Source of the DNA: Bacteroides caccae
GTDB taxonomy: Bacteria; Bacteroidota; Bacteroidia; Bacteroidales; Bacteroidaceae
Assembly: GCF_002222615.2 (NCBI RefSeq)
Contig: NZ_CP022412.2
Location: 2,356,001 to 2,420,000 of the forward strand
DNA: 64,000 bases
Direction: 5' to 3'
The number at the start of each line of letters is the position of its first letter. Position 1 is the stretch's first letter. Of this stretch, positions 16,299-27,100 are shown in pieces. The notes beneath the pieces are model-generated. The model ran no database searches and was not told the DNA's origin. It was given only the letters and a program-made list of their open reading frames with translations. A program made the translations under genes and the position numbers.

Positions 16299-17876
16299 TT
16301 AATAGTTTTCATTGTATAGGTTCGGGTTGGCGGTTAACTCGGTAGTCGGTATCGGGTAAATATTGTACCGGCTGTTTACCGCTGTTCCTTCTTTTACTCC
16401 GCCTTTCCATTGCCATAAGTAACCATTGGTAGTGAATACTCCGTAGCGGATTAAATCGGTACGGCGATGTCCTTCCCAATAAAGTTCGCGGGCGCGTTCG
16501 TCCAAAATAAACGATAGATTGATTTGGCTTGCGTTTTTATTATTGCTGTCGTCACCGTATGCTCTTTCTTGGATTTGGTTGATATAACCGACAACTTCCG
16601 TTGCTGTTGTTCCGCTTCCACCTCGTACAAAGGCTTCTGCTATCATCAGATATACATCTGCCAGGCGGAACAAAGGATAATCCGTGTTTACGCCACCGTC
16701 TGCGGTATTGGAAGCTGTTTCTCCTGCATCCGTCAGGTTCGTCCATTTCTCTACAAAGTAACCGTTACTTTGGTCGTCAATCTTATCCAGGTTCAGTGTT
16801 TGCCCATCAGTGAAAAACATGGCCCGTTTATCTTCTTCTCCGGTAAACAGGGAGGGGATTTCTCCGCGTACACGGAACATACCCCAACCGCTTTTCACTC
16901 CGTAATCTTCCGGCTTCTGCAAATCCGAAGTATTACTAACCGCACCACAGACAATATAAGTGGAAGAGCCCCACGAAACGGTATGCGTAGCGTCTACCGG
17001 CAAAGTGAAGATGATTTCGTTAGCAGTACGTTTATCGTTATCAGCGTTGAATAACTTGCTGTAATCATCTTCCAATGAATACCCTTGCTTGATAACCTCT
17101 TTACAAGCACTGATACATTCGGTATATTTCGGTGTATTGATGTAAACTTCCGCGTTCAGATACAGCTTGGCCAATAAGGTATAAGCAGCTCCCCGGGAAG
17201 CCCGTCCGTAAGGACAGTTGGCTCTGTCGAGCATATCGCTTGTGATACTTGTCAGTTCCGATTCAATATAGCTGAAAACTTGTGCAGCCGTGTAGCGTGG
17301 TGGCAGATAGCCGACAGTCGGGTCGTTCTCTGTTACAAACGGGATGTTGCGGAACAAATCCATTGCATGATAATAGAACAAGGCACGCATGAAACGGGCT
17401 TCGGCACGGTAATGGCGAATTTCAGTCTGTTCCTGTTCCGTAAACCGGGCAATGCTCTCATCCGTAGCATTACGAAGAAATTCGTTACATAATGCAATGT
17501 TGTAATAAATACGATAGTACATATCCGATACCCAAGGGTCATTGGCGTCCCAGCTCAAGTAAGTCAGACCGGTAACGTTATCACCCGACAGCCAGGTAGA
17601 AGCTACTTCATCTGTTCCACATTCTTGTAGATTGAAGAAGCAACGCATATAATCCTGACCGCTGTTACTGCTCAAATCCGGATCACCGCCCTTTTCCTGA
17701 CCGGTGGTTACCATAGCAGCGTATATTTTCCCTAAAACGGCTTTATAGTTATCGGCACTTGTGTAGATCGTGGAAGATGTTTCGTCTTCATGCGGATATT
17801 GGTCCAAATCGCCTATACAGGAACTCAACAACAATGCGCTGCAAAAATAGAAAGCTGTATATAATATCTTTTTCAT
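16299..17876 (-). CDS. SusD-like outer-membrane nutrient-binding lipoprotein (galactan PUL)
   Basis: 525 residues. The signal peptide has the lipobox ALLLSSC followed by IGDLDQYP. It has the SusD family order: N-terminal TPR-rich part (YYRIYYNIALCNEFLRN, EARFMRALFYYHAMDLF, ARGAAYTLLAKLYLNAE-like repeats) and the conserved C-terminal region ILDERARELYWEGHRRTDLIRYG with PIPTTELTANPNL. SusD acts as a lid over the SusC barrel and binds oligosaccharide. It lies 23 bp after the SusC gene, forming the standard pair. Confidence 0.95.
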   Translation of the reverse strand: MKKILYTAFYFCSALLLSSCIGDLDQYPHEDETSSTIYTSADNYKAVLGKIYAAMVTTGQEKGGDPDLSSNSGQDYMRCFFNLQECGTDEVASTWLSGDNVTGLTYLSWDANDPWVSDMYYRIYYNIALCNEFLRNATDESIARFTEQEQTEIRHYRAEARFMRALFYYHAMDLFRNIPFVTENDPTVGYLPPRYTAAQVFSYIESELTSITSDMLDRANCPYGRASRGAAYTLLAKLYLNAEVYINTPKYTECISACKEVIKQGYSLEDDYSKLFNADNDKRTANEIIFTLPVDATHTVSWGSSTYIVCGAVSNTSDLQKPEDYGVKSGWGMFRVRGEIPSLFTGEEDKRAMFFTDGQTLNLDKIDDQSNGYFVEKWTNLTDAGETASNTADGGVNTDYPLFRLADVYLMIAEAFVRGGSGTTATEVVGYINQIQERAYGDDSNNKNASQINLSFILDERARELYWEGHRRTDLIRYGVFTTNGYLWQWKGGVKEGTAVNSRYNIYPIPTTELTANPNLYNENY

Positions 17877-17899
17877 GATTCGCTTGTTTTTAAAAGTAA

Positions 17900-20875
17900 T
17901 TAGAAGTTGAAACCTACGTTAAGTGAGAATGTACGTGGGCGGGGGTAGAAGGAATTATCCACTCCGTTGGGGACTTCCGGGTCTACACCACTGTATTTCG
18001 TGATACAGAATACATTCTGAACCATTGCACTGACATTCAAGCTGCATCCTTTACAAATCTGCCCGAAGTTATAGTTCAATGACAGATTATCCATTTTCAG
18101 GAAAGAAGCATTCTCCACATAGTAATCGGACAAGTATTGGCGGGACTTGAAGCCGGTTTTCAGATAACTACTCGACAGGTTGTTCAACTGATAAGAGTTG
18201 TAGCTCACTGTTTCCCAGGCTCCGGCATTCATAGCCATAGCATTGTAAACATAGTTACCGATATTGGCACGCAGGCTGGTGCTCAACGTCCATTTCTTCC
18301 AGCGTAGGGAAGTGCTGAAACCGAGGATATAGTCAGGAGCGGGAGAGTGGTAACGGTATAAATCTTCCGTATTGATTTCTCCGTCTCCGTTAAGGTCTAC
18401 ATAAGCGCCTTCTACGGGCTTCCCGGTTTTTTCGTCATAGAGCTGGTGATAGACGTAGAACATATAGGGGGCATATCCTTCGGTCAACGTCTGTACCTGA
18501 TAGCTGTCAATATAAGGGCCGACCGAAGTATTAGTTGCGGCAGCACCGGCTACGAGAGACAGGTTCTTTACTTTCATCTTTTGCCATGTCATATTGAAAC
18601 TGATATCCCAGTTCCAGTCTTTAGTTTGAACAGGGGTTGCGTTTATGCTGAATTCGATACCCTGACTGTCTACATTTCCTACGTTTGTAGTGATATTACG
18701 ATCGAAGGTCGTCCCGGCTGCGGCGGGAATCGTGGCAATCAAGTCCTTTGTTTGGCGGGTGTAGTAGTCGAAGCTACCTGTAATGCGGTCTTTCAGGAAG
18801 CCGAAGTCGAATCCGACGTTCCAGGAAGTAGTTGTTTCCCATTTCAAATCGGGCACATAGGAACTGGGACGGTAGGTATGAATGTATCCGTTACCCATGC
18901 TGGCTTCCGCACCGTTTTGGCTTTGAGTGTAAATAGGCAGGTAATTATAATTGCCGATACCGTCTTGCTGTCCGGTCACACCATAGCTGGCACGGAGCTT
19001 CAAGTTACTCAATACTTTATTGTCTTTCAGGAAAGATTCTTCTGTCACTCTCCAGCCTAAAGCTACCGAAGGGAAAGTACCCCAACGTACATTCTTGGCG
19101 AAACGGGAAGTGGCGTCCCGGCGGATAGTCGTAGTCAGCATATAGCGTGAATCGAAAGAATAATTCAGACGGCCGTAGTAGGAGAGCAACACGTGGCGCT
19201 CATCCTTCGCTTTGGATGTCTTTTGTATCTCTCCCAACGTGTTCATTTCACTATAAAGCGGTGTAGTCGATTTCCAGTACTGATAGTCGTAACCGGCTGT
19301 CACGTCAAAGCTACTCTTGATAGATTCGACGAGCTTGTTGTAATTGGCATATAAGGTAAGCAGACGGTTCTCTTTCTTTTCGGGGCCGTAGCTGTAATCC
19401 AGACCGGAAGTATTGTAGTTCTGTGCCGCTTCTGCCGGAACATATACGCTACCTTTACCTTGTGCGTAGTCATAGCCTAGTGTAGCGTGCAGTTTCAGAT
19501 CGGGGAAGAAGTGAACACGGTAATCCGCATCGACATTTCCGATAAAACGCCTTACGTTACTTTGAGAATCATTCATCTTGATAAGTCCTACGGGATTCAT
19601 TACGGCGCCGTTGACAGGGGCGCCTGTGTTGTCTGTCGCTTCCGTGTATCCGCCGAAGGTATCCAGTCCTGAATAAACGGGAATGGTCGGGTTCATGGTA
19701 GCGGCTGCCCAGATAGCGTCTGTATTGCCGAATGTATTGTTGTTGATAGAACCCTTGGCGTTAATATTCAGCTTCAGGTGGTCTTTGAAGAAAGAGGGAG
19801 TCAGCATAATGCTTCCCGTATAGCGTTCCGCATTATCAGTGCGTAGCAGACCGCTTTGGTTATAATAACCTACCGACACACGGAACGGCCAGTTCTTGGC
19901 AATCTTTCCGGAGACGCTCAGATTATTATCCGTACCGAAAGCATTCTGATAGATCTCATCGTTCCAGTTCGTGCGGGCTGTTCCCAACAGAGCTTGCTGG
20001 GCAGAAGTTCCTTGTGTCCGAATCGTGTTGACAAATTGGTCGTAGCTTAACATATCCGCCAGTTTGGTGCGTGTCTGAATGGAGTTGGTAGTGCTGAATG
20101 TGATTTGCAGTTTGTCCGAAGTCCCTTTCTTGGTAGTGATAAGGATTACCCCGTTGGATGCACGCGAACCGTAGATAGCGGTGGAAGAAGCATCTTTCAG
20201 AATGGTCATACTTTCAATGTCGTTCGGGTTGATGAGGCTCAGAAAGTTTCCGTCGTTCCCGCTGATACCACCCTGTTCCAAAGGAACACCGTCCAAAACA
20301 ATCAACGGGTCGTTGCTGGCATTCAGTGAGGCACCGCCACGCACACGGATGGTACTTCCCGCCGTAGGCGAACCACTATTGGACATAATCTGCACGCCGG
20401 AGATTTTTCCGTTAATCAGTTGCTCGGGAGAGCTGACCAGTCCCATATTGAAGTCTTTGCTGCTGACGTTTGTTACCGAACCGGTCAGGTCGCTTTTTCG
20501 TTGCGTTCCATATCCGATAACAACTACATCACTCAATACCTGTGAATCACTTTTCATCTGTACGTTCAGTACAGAGCCGCTTGTAGGAAGGGCAACTATT
20601 TTAGTCTCATATCCCACATAAGAGAATTGCAACTCTTTGTTGCCCTGCGGTACGTTCAATGTGTAGTTACCGTCAAAGTCGGTAACCGTACCGGTAGAAG
20701 TGCCCACGATGAGGATACTTACTCCGATCATCGGTTCTTTGTTCTCATCAATCACTTGTCCGGTGATTTTCTTGCCGCCCTGTTGGGCAAAGGCAGGAAT
20801 GATACCTCCTAAAAAGGCTGTACACAATATAAGGAGTACAGTCAGTTGGCGTAGATTTAAGATATTCCTGTTCAT
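17900..20875 (-). CDS. SusC-like TonB-dependent transporter (galactan PUL)
   Basis: 991 residues. Signal peptide (ending IPAFA-QQ), a carboxypeptidase-D-like N-terminal domain (ITGQVIDENKEPMIGVSI, TDFDGNYTLNVP), the TonB box and plug (DVVVIGYGTQRKSDLTGSV, GVQIMSNSGSPTAGSTIRVR, YGSRASNGVILITTKKG) and a 22-strand barrel that ends FSLNVGFNF with a terminal aromatic residue. It imports galacto-oligosaccharides across the outer membrane together with SusD. It follows the GH147-like gene after 69 bp with no obvious separate promoter, so it is likely co-transcribed from the box at 23583-23590. Confidence 0.95.
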   Translation of the reverse strand: MNRNILNLRQLTVLLILCTAFLGGIIPAFAQQGGKKITGQVIDENKEPMIGVSILIVGTSTGTVTDFDGNYTLNVPQGNKELQFSYVGYETKIVALPTSGSVLNVQMKSDSQVLSDVVVIGYGTQRKSDLTGSVTNVSSKDFNMGLVSSPEQLINGKISGVQIMSNSGSPTAGSTIRVRGGASLNASNDPLIVLDGVPLEQGGISGNDGNFLSLINPNDIESMTILKDASSTAIYGSRASNGVILITTKKGTSDKLQITFSTTNSIQTRTKLADMLSYDQFVNTIRTQGTSAQQALLGTARTNWNDEIYQNAFGTDNNLSVSGKIAKNWPFRVSVGYYNQSGLLRTDNAERYTGSIMLTPSFFKDHLKLNINAKGSINNNTFGNTDAIWAAATMNPTIPVYSGLDTFGGYTEATDNTGAPVNGAVMNPVGLIKMNDSQSNVRRFIGNVDADYRVHFFPDLKLHATLGYDYAQGKGSVYVPAEAAQNYNTSGLDYSYGPEKKENRLLTLYANYNKLVESIKSSFDVTAGYDYQYWKSTTPLYSEMNTLGEIQKTSKAKDERHVLLSYYGRLNYSFDSRYMLTTTIRRDATSRFAKNVRWGTFPSVALGWRVTEESFLKDNKVLSNLKLRASYGVTGQQDGIGNYNYLPIYTQSQNGAEASMGNGYIHTYRPSSYVPDLKWETTTSWNVGFDFGFLKDRITGSFDYYTRQTKDLIATIPAAAGTTFDRNITTNVGNVDSQGIEFSINATPVQTKDWNWDISFNMTWQKMKVKNLSLVAGAAATNTSVGPYIDSYQVQTLTEGYAPYMFYVYHQLYDEKTGKPVEGAYVDLNGDGEINTEDLYRYHSPAPDYILGFSTSLRWKKWTLSTSLRANIGNYVYNAMAMNAGAWETVSYNSYQLNNLSSSYLKTGFKSRQYLSDYYVENASFLKMDNLSLNYNFGQICKGCSLNVSAMVQNVFCITKYSGVDPEVPNGVDNSFYPRPRTFSLNVGFNF

Positions 20876-20944
20876 AATTAATGTGTTATTGATAATAGAT
20901 TTATTGTATTATTATTGTTTGGGACGCTGGGTGAACATATCCGG

Positions 20945-23551
20945 CTATTCCAGCCACACGTCTCCAAGTTCAATCTCTACGGTTGGTTTGCCGGTTCCAG
21001 GCATTGACAGTTCCAGTTTCTCTATCTTCTCCGGTCGGAAAGGAATTACCGTCTCCGGGTGGAAATACTGTTTCAGGAATGTCGGATAAGCTATGGGTAA
21101 CAATGCGGTATCCGTTAGACGCAGTTCTTTCAGAGGAATCCGTACAATGCCTTCTGCTGACGGAGCAGGGCAGAGACTTTTGTAGGTATATCCGTCCGAA
21201 GTGACAAAACCTGCGCTGAGTCCTTGCGGAAGAGGTTTGTCTCTATTTACACGAATACAGAGCGTAGTGCAGCTTTTCATTTTATCTTTTCTTCCTTCGA
21301 TTTCATCTTTTACGAATGCGCGGAGGAAGTGTTGCGGATTTTTTCCTTTCGGTGTGAAACAGAACCGGAGCAACGGCTTCTCAGTCGGAGAAGAATCAAG
21401 TAAGGTACGTTGCAGGTCGTTCCATTCAGGAAGTGTATATGCTTCTATCCGGCTATCTGTATCCGTTACTTTCAGTAGTTGTATCGCACTACCAGAAGCG
21501 ACAACACGTGTAGTCCAGTAGAAATCGGAAGTATAGTTCCAGTCCAATGGACTTCCTTGGATTCCCGAGGAACTTCCGGTGACGGAATTTCCGGCGGGAT
21601 AAGTATGGGTGCTGTCGCCCCGGCAGACGATGATGTTATACTTGAAACAATCTTCCTTTATATCTGCAGCGGGCAGGATAGCCTGATATGTATAGCCGCT
21701 TGTACGTTTCATCTTTATATACGGGTTATGCTCGTTCCAAAAAGACACCTTATCCGTGTATATAATGACAGAATCCGGAAAAACGCTTCCTGCTACTTGC
21801 GCATTAATAGTCAATGCTTTGCCTGCTTCGGCAATGCTTGCCGGAGTATGAGTGACCTTATAATCCATAGTACGGGGAGTGGGAGCTACAAACTCTCCGA
21901 TACGAATCGAATTCCAACGTGAATCAGCTTTCCAGTTCTGTTGCGGGGTACAACCGTTTCGTTTCAACAGGTAAACCCCCGGACGAAGGTCGCAAATCAC
22001 TCCATTCGTCACTGTTTCTTCTTTCCGGTCGTTCTTCTTGTCGAGAGCTGTGAGAGTAAACGCTTTGCCCAAATCCGGAATTCGTAATGCCATATCCCAA
22101 GTACCGTAGATAATGCTGACTACTTCTTTTTTGAGTGACGGCTTGGCAAAAGGGTCATTGACTACTACCGCATCCGGCATTACTTCGAGTCGCCATACTC
22201 CTGATTCAAGGCAATCAATGAAATAAGCTCCCGTACCTTCATAGTCCACTATCGGCGAGCTTCCGCATCCGGCGATTGAAACCAGCTTTGATGCATCTTT
22301 GGGTGGTGTATTTGTCTGATTGGAGTAATAAAACTTCTCTCCATTATTCAACTCGCTTAAATCTTCCGCATAGCTGACGCGAAAGCCATTACCGAATATG
22401 GTATCCTGAGGATAACTCCCATACGATTCTCCTCTTTTCAAACTCCGTGCAGCTTCGGCGGCAATTTTCATGCTGATAGCCTTATTCGGGGTATAGGCAA
22501 GATTCAGAAAATGAGTCTGATACTCCGTATTGGCGAACGCAAGGTCTATCGGGTCATAAGCAAACTGCGTAATCCATTGGAAACCGGCCGTGCGGAAAGT
22601 CCTTACCATGGCCGGATACATATAAGAGTACATAATATCCGCCGGATCGAATTCATAAATCATCCGTGCTTTCTTATTGAATTCTTTCACTTTTCCGGCG
22701 AAAGGAATGTCATAACGGTCTACGTAAGGAAGGAAATTCCCTTGTTGTGTTTGTCTGGATACGAGCCCGATAGGATACCATTGATAGGTAGTTCCCTGAA
22801 CAGTCGTTTCATAATAGGCTTCTGCCACATATCCGTTGTGACTTACATTATAAAATACTGGTTTACGGTTTCCCGCCTTGCTCATTGATTTCAGCATACG
22901 GTTGATGTAGGCTTTTACTTCTTCTTTCGTACCGGAATGGCAGGGTTCGTTATTGATCTCAAAACCTACGATAGAAGGGTCGTCTTTATAAGCTAGTCCT
23001 GTATAAGGATTAGTATGTTTCACCAAGTCGCGGAGATAAGTTTCCTGTGCGGCAATCGCTTCCGGATTAGAATGCATATCGCATTTATCATATTTATAAG
23101 AGAAACCGCCGGTTTGTATATTCCGTTCGGGGTATCCGTTTCCGAAGTTAGTCTGTGCGGTGATGACAATATGGATATTGCGCTCCTTAAGTTTGGCAAT
23201 TAGATAATCCATGAGGTCAATATGCTCGTTTTCAAGGAGATTACCTTGCCCGTCGGTCAGCTCCACGTCCCATAGATGAATACGGTAAGCATTCAGTCCC
23301 AAGCGGGAGAGATGATATACATCTTTATCTATGGCAGCTTTGCGGTCGAGTCCCAAATAGCCGAGTGCGCGGTAGGCATGGGCAAAAGGCAGGGTGTAGT
23401 TTACCCCGAAGAAAGAGGCCTCTTCGTGGGTGTCGCTCCAGCGCATCACTCCGTTTCCATCTATATATATTATAGGTGTAGTTACTTTCCCCTGCATACC
23501 GGTGAAGGTAAACAACAGACAAATAAAGGTAAGAATAAACTGTCTTTTCAT
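20945..23551 (-). CDS. Clan GH-A glycoside hydrolase, probably GH147 beta-galactosidase
   Basis: 868 residues with a signal peptide (ending TGMQG-KV). The N-terminal half is a TIM barrel with clan GH-A landmarks: LGLNAYRIHLWDVE, the acid/base Glu in FEINNEPCHSG and the nucleophile in ARMIYEFDPAD. The C-terminal half (from about 430) holds beta-sandwich domains without a motif I can name. The layout and position in a galactan PUL fit GH147, a beta-galactosidase family known from B. ovatus galactan loci; I assign that family from memory of the locus type, so it could be another GH-A family. It is the first gene of the operon, before SusC. It would supply exo-acting galactose release in addition to GH2. 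Confidence 0.7.
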   Translation of the reverse strand: MKRQFILTFICLLFTFTGMQGKVTTPIIYIDGNGVMRWSDTHEEASFFGVNYTLPFAHAYRALGYLGLDRKAAIDKDVYHLSRLGLNAYRIHLWDVELTDGQGNLLENEHIDLMDYLIAKLKERNIHIVITAQTNFGNGYPERNIQTGGFSYKYDKCDMHSNPEAIAAQETYLRDLVKHTNPYTGLAYKDDPSIVGFEINNEPCHSGTKEEVKAYINRMLKSMSKAGNRKPVFYNVSHNGYVAEAYYETTVQGTTYQWYPIGLVSRQTQQGNFLPYVDRYDIPFAGKVKEFNKKARMIYEFDPADIMYSYMYPAMVRTFRTAGFQWITQFAYDPIDLAFANTEYQTHFLNLAYTPNKAISMKIAAEAARSLKRGESYGSYPQDTIFGNGFRVSYAEDLSELNNGEKFYYSNQTNTPPKDASKLVSIAGCGSSPIVDYEGTGAYFIDCLESGVWRLEVMPDAVVVNDPFAKPSLKKEVVSIIYGTWDMALRIPDLGKAFTLTALDKKNDRKEETVTNGVICDLRPGVYLLKRNGCTPQQNWKADSRWNSIRIGEFVAPTPRTMDYKVTHTPASIAEAGKALTINAQVAGSVFPDSVIIYTDKVSFWNEHNPYIKMKRTSGYTYQAILPAADIKEDCFKYNIIVCRGDSTHTYPAGNSVTGSSSGIQGSPLDWNYTSDFYWTTRVVASGSAIQLLKVTDTDSRIEAYTLPEWNDLQRTLLDSSPTEKPLLRFCFTPKGKNPQHFLRAFVKDEIEGRKDKMKSCTTLCIRVNRDKPLPQGLSAGFVTSDGYTYKSLCPAPSAEGIVRIPLKELRLTDTALLPIAYPTFLKQYFHPETVIPFRPEKIEKLELSMPGTGKPTVEIELGDVWLE

Positions 23552-23582
23552 GCTATCAAATTTGGCGGGTTATTTATACCGG

Positions 23583-23590
23583 CAAAGATA
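23583..23590 (-). promoter_or_regulatory. Candidate -7 box for the galactan PUL operon
   Basis: The minus strand reads TATCTTTG, matching TAnnTTTG, 32 bases before the GH147-like start. The -33 region lacks a good TTG, as expected for an activator-dependent PUL promoter. Confidence 0.45.
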
Positions 23591-23820
23591 AGATAGGTGC
23601 TGATTTGATGAAAGCACAGATTGGACATATAAGGATAAAAATAGGACGAAAGGTGCTTTTCAGCCGCGATTAGGTCATAATTAGTTCCAATATATGCTTT
23701 TATGAGGTTCGTCTATTTCACCTCTTGCACAGAATAACCGTAGAATATGAACTGGTTGTTACCGTTCTTCCATGCAATCTACTTATAGATAAATTTCTTT
23801 CCCTCCTTTACAAATTTTCT

Positions 23821-23984
23821 CCGGTCTAACGGCAAATTTTCTTTCCGTCTGCTGTAAACTATAAACGCAAGCTTCATTTTTATAAATGCAAGTTGTATTT
23901 ATAAAAATGAAGCTTGCGTTTATATAATTAGAACTTGCGTTTATAGTTTATATACTATCAAAAACAACTTAACCGTTAGACCGG
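23821..23984. repeat. Nested inverted repeats (three-arm palindrome)
   Basis: The outer pair CCGGTCTAACGG (23821-23832) / CCGTTAGACCGG (23973-23984) encloses a perfect 28-bp pair (23860-23887 with 23897-23924, 9-nt loop). A third arm at 23934-23950 is the exact reverse complement of 23855-23871, so the first arm can pair with either of two partners. The overall form resembles a small non-autonomous inverted-repeat element or a switchable RNA structure at the end of the regulator transcript. Confidence 0.75.
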
Positions 23985-24121
23985 AAAAAGTTAACTTCTA
24001 ATGCAACAGGATTTATCTAACGATAGACCGGAAGAAAGATAATAGGTTGCAATGGACAAAGCGCTACATGATGAAAGGTAAAAACACAGCAATTAATGCC
24101 TCATCCTCACCCGCAAGTGCT

Positions 24122-27100
24122 TTATTTATTGTGATTTTCTTCGTCAACAGCAGGCTGCATATATTGCTTCGGCGTTTTTCCGAACTCAGCCTGAAAACAT
24201 TTGGAAAAATAAGAATGGTTGGAGAAGCCCACCATATACATTACTTCGGCAACGGTGAACTTCTTTTGCTGCAATAACATGGCAGCCTTTTTCATCCGGA
24301 TTGACTTGATGTATTCTACGGGAGACATTCCGGTCAATTGCTTAATTTTCCGGTAAATCTGTTTGTTACTGATACCGGATAATTCACAAAGAGCATTCAC
24401 ATTCAGTTCCGACTCCGAAAGATGGTCTTCAATCAGGCGAATTATATTCGACAGGAACTTCTCGTCCTGCGATTCCGCTTCAATCGGTTTGAGTACAGGC
24501 AACGATTCCAGTCGCTTCTTCTCCTGTGTCGCGGGGATTTCCTCTTCCTCCACTGCTATGACGGGAATATTCAATCCGACGGAAGTCCCTTTTCCTTCTT
24601 CGGAGGTGACGCCGGTGATGTGTCCGCCGTGCAGTTCTGTGTAAGTTTTTACCAGATAAAGCCCGATACCCGTACCTTCCTTATTGCCGGAGTGGGGGGA
24701 TTGGAAAAAACGTTGGAAGATGTAAGGAATGTCCCGCGGCGGGATTCCCGATCCTGTGTCCGATACACAGATATCCACTAAGCCGGTTTCTTCGCGATAG
24801 AAAAGAGACAACCGGATACTGCCGCCGTCCGGAGTGAATTTCACTGCATTTGAAAGCAGACTGTCTAGTATCACTCCCAGTTTGATAGCGTCCATATCGG
24901 CATAAATTTTCGCTTTGTTTGTCTCGAAAAGGAAAGTCAGCCGCTTGTCTTCTTCGTAGACGGAGAACAGACTGTGGCTGAATGACACAAGTTCGATACG
25001 TGACAGTATTAGTAGTGAATCTTCGTTATCTTCTATACGGTTGAAGTTGAGCACCTGATGAATCAGCGAATTAATCTTCATCGCATTGCGTTGCACTTCT
25101 TCCAATGTCTGTTTCTCGTGCGCTTCCTCCGTCGCAGGGAGCAGCTGACTCACGGGTGCAATAATCCGGCTAAGCGGTGTCTTTAGCTCATTGGACAGGT
25201 TGCTGAAGAAAGCCATTTTCTGGCGTGACTGTTCCAGAATCTTCTCTTTCTCCATACGTTCCATTTTCAACCGGTTCTTGACGCGGAAGAAATTGATTGT
25301 CCAGATGATGAGGCTGAGGAACAAAAGAACATAAATCACCTTTGCCCAAACCGTATAATACCACGGAGGCAGGATCTTGATATTCAAAATATAAGGATGT
25401 TCGGACGGGTGGCCACTCTTTTCCACCTTACTGATAATTAATTGATAATCTCCGTAGTTGAGATTGCTGTATGTAATGCGGTTTGTATTCGATTTCAGGA
25501 AATTCCATTCTTTGTCCATTCCCTCCAGCTGATAGACAAATTCATGCTTTTCCTCTAGCGAATAGGGGAGGTCGGAAAGCTCGAAAGCCAGATTATTCTG
25601 GTTATATGCCAGTTCGATAGAGTTCGTATAACGGATATTAGGTATGCTTTCTCCGGTGTGCGGAGACATCAACTGGTTGTTGATATATAAAGCAGTCAGC
25701 AGGATCGGGCGTTCCGGTTGATTCATAGCCTGTATGTCCGGCCGGGAAATACCGAATCCGTCCGCACCTCCCAAATAGATGTTTTCGTCTTTCGGGTCAA
25801 AGAAAAGACTTGTGAAACGCTTGTCTGTCATGTTCTGTTGGCGTGCATCCATTGTTTTCCGGTCGACAATCCAAAGCCCGTTGGTTGTAGAAATCCAGAT
25901 ATGCTCTTTTACGGAAGTCATAGACAGAATTTCATTGTTACTGAAGCTGCCGAAGGTAATACTTTGCTGACCGGAATCTTGGGGATTGATGCGCATGACC
26001 CCACCGTGAAATCCTACCCAGAGCATACCGTCCTCATCTCGTAGGAGATAATTCGGGCTCTTTTCACCGCTCAACTCTTCGGCAAACAATTTGGTTACTT
26101 GCTGCGTGCGCGGATTGATTTTGTCTATTCCTTTGCTGTTGTAGAGCAATACCCATACATTACCTTCCGCATCGGGAACAATTTGGTTGATGAACATTCC
26201 TGACAGGCCGTTGCGAGTGGAATAGTTCTGCTCGGCTATGTAGGTTCCGCCGGAAGATTGTACCAGTTTTTGTTTGTCTACTACAAAAATACCTCCGAGG
26301 CAGGTTGCTATCCAGAGTTTTCCGTCGGTGTCTTCAAACAGGTAATAAGCCCAGTTGGTGTTGTTTGTTCCTGTGCTGTCTACGATGTTGTAGTGTACAA
26401 ATTGGTGAGTCTTGTAGTCGTAACGGTTAATACTGCCGTCCGTGGCTATCCAGAGTTGTTGTTCTCTGTCTTCGTAGATGTGTCGGATACGGTTGTGGGA
26501 CAACGGATGGTGCTTATCTCCCATTCTGTACCAGACAGCGTCGTGCTTGTTACCGGTGGGGTTGGTAAAACGGATGACTCCGTTAGTTCCTCCGAACCAG
26601 TAGAACCCTTTGGAATCCCGGAACAGGGAATAAAACTGGTTTCCGTCTCCTGTACCCGTGATTTGCGAGATAGGAATGAATTGCAATGCACTGTTGTAGC
26701 GTGAAAGGGAGATGCCGTAATCCGTTCCCAGCCAGATGTTCTGTTCCTGATCGGCAAATATATTCCAGATAATATTGTTGGTTAGCGACTGGATATTGCG
26801 GGAGTCGTGTACGATGTGTTGCAGTGTCCCATTATCGTTCTGGTAAACATAAAGTCCGTTATCGGTACCCGCTAATAAATTTCCATCCCCGTCCAAAGCC
26901 AGTGATTTAATGGAATTGTTGTGGAAGGCATCTATCGGTTTCATTAGTCCCGTGGCCGGAGTATATTGGAAAAGAGATCCTTCCATTCCGATCCAGATAC
27001 ATTGGCGGGACGTATCTTCCAACAAAGAGTTGACAAAGAGATTGCTCACGCTCCGGTTGACGGGCAACGGGATATTTTCAAACTTTCCGCTTTCCTCTAT

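Larger units (their letters stand above)
23552..24121. other. 570-bp non-coding region between the PUL operon and its regulator
   Basis: It holds the PUL promoter box and the nested palindromes listed separately. A short minus-strand stretch ending in a stop at 23713-23715 reads WKNGNNQFIFYGYSVQEVK, which could be the last residues of a lost protein, but it is only about 20 residues and has no start. I see no complete gene. Confidence 0.5.

Noticed and set aside
16299..17876. Frameshift or truncation in the SusC/SusD pairs
   Set aside because: Both pairs are full length with intact N-terminal signals and C-terminal aromatic or PIPxxE regions.
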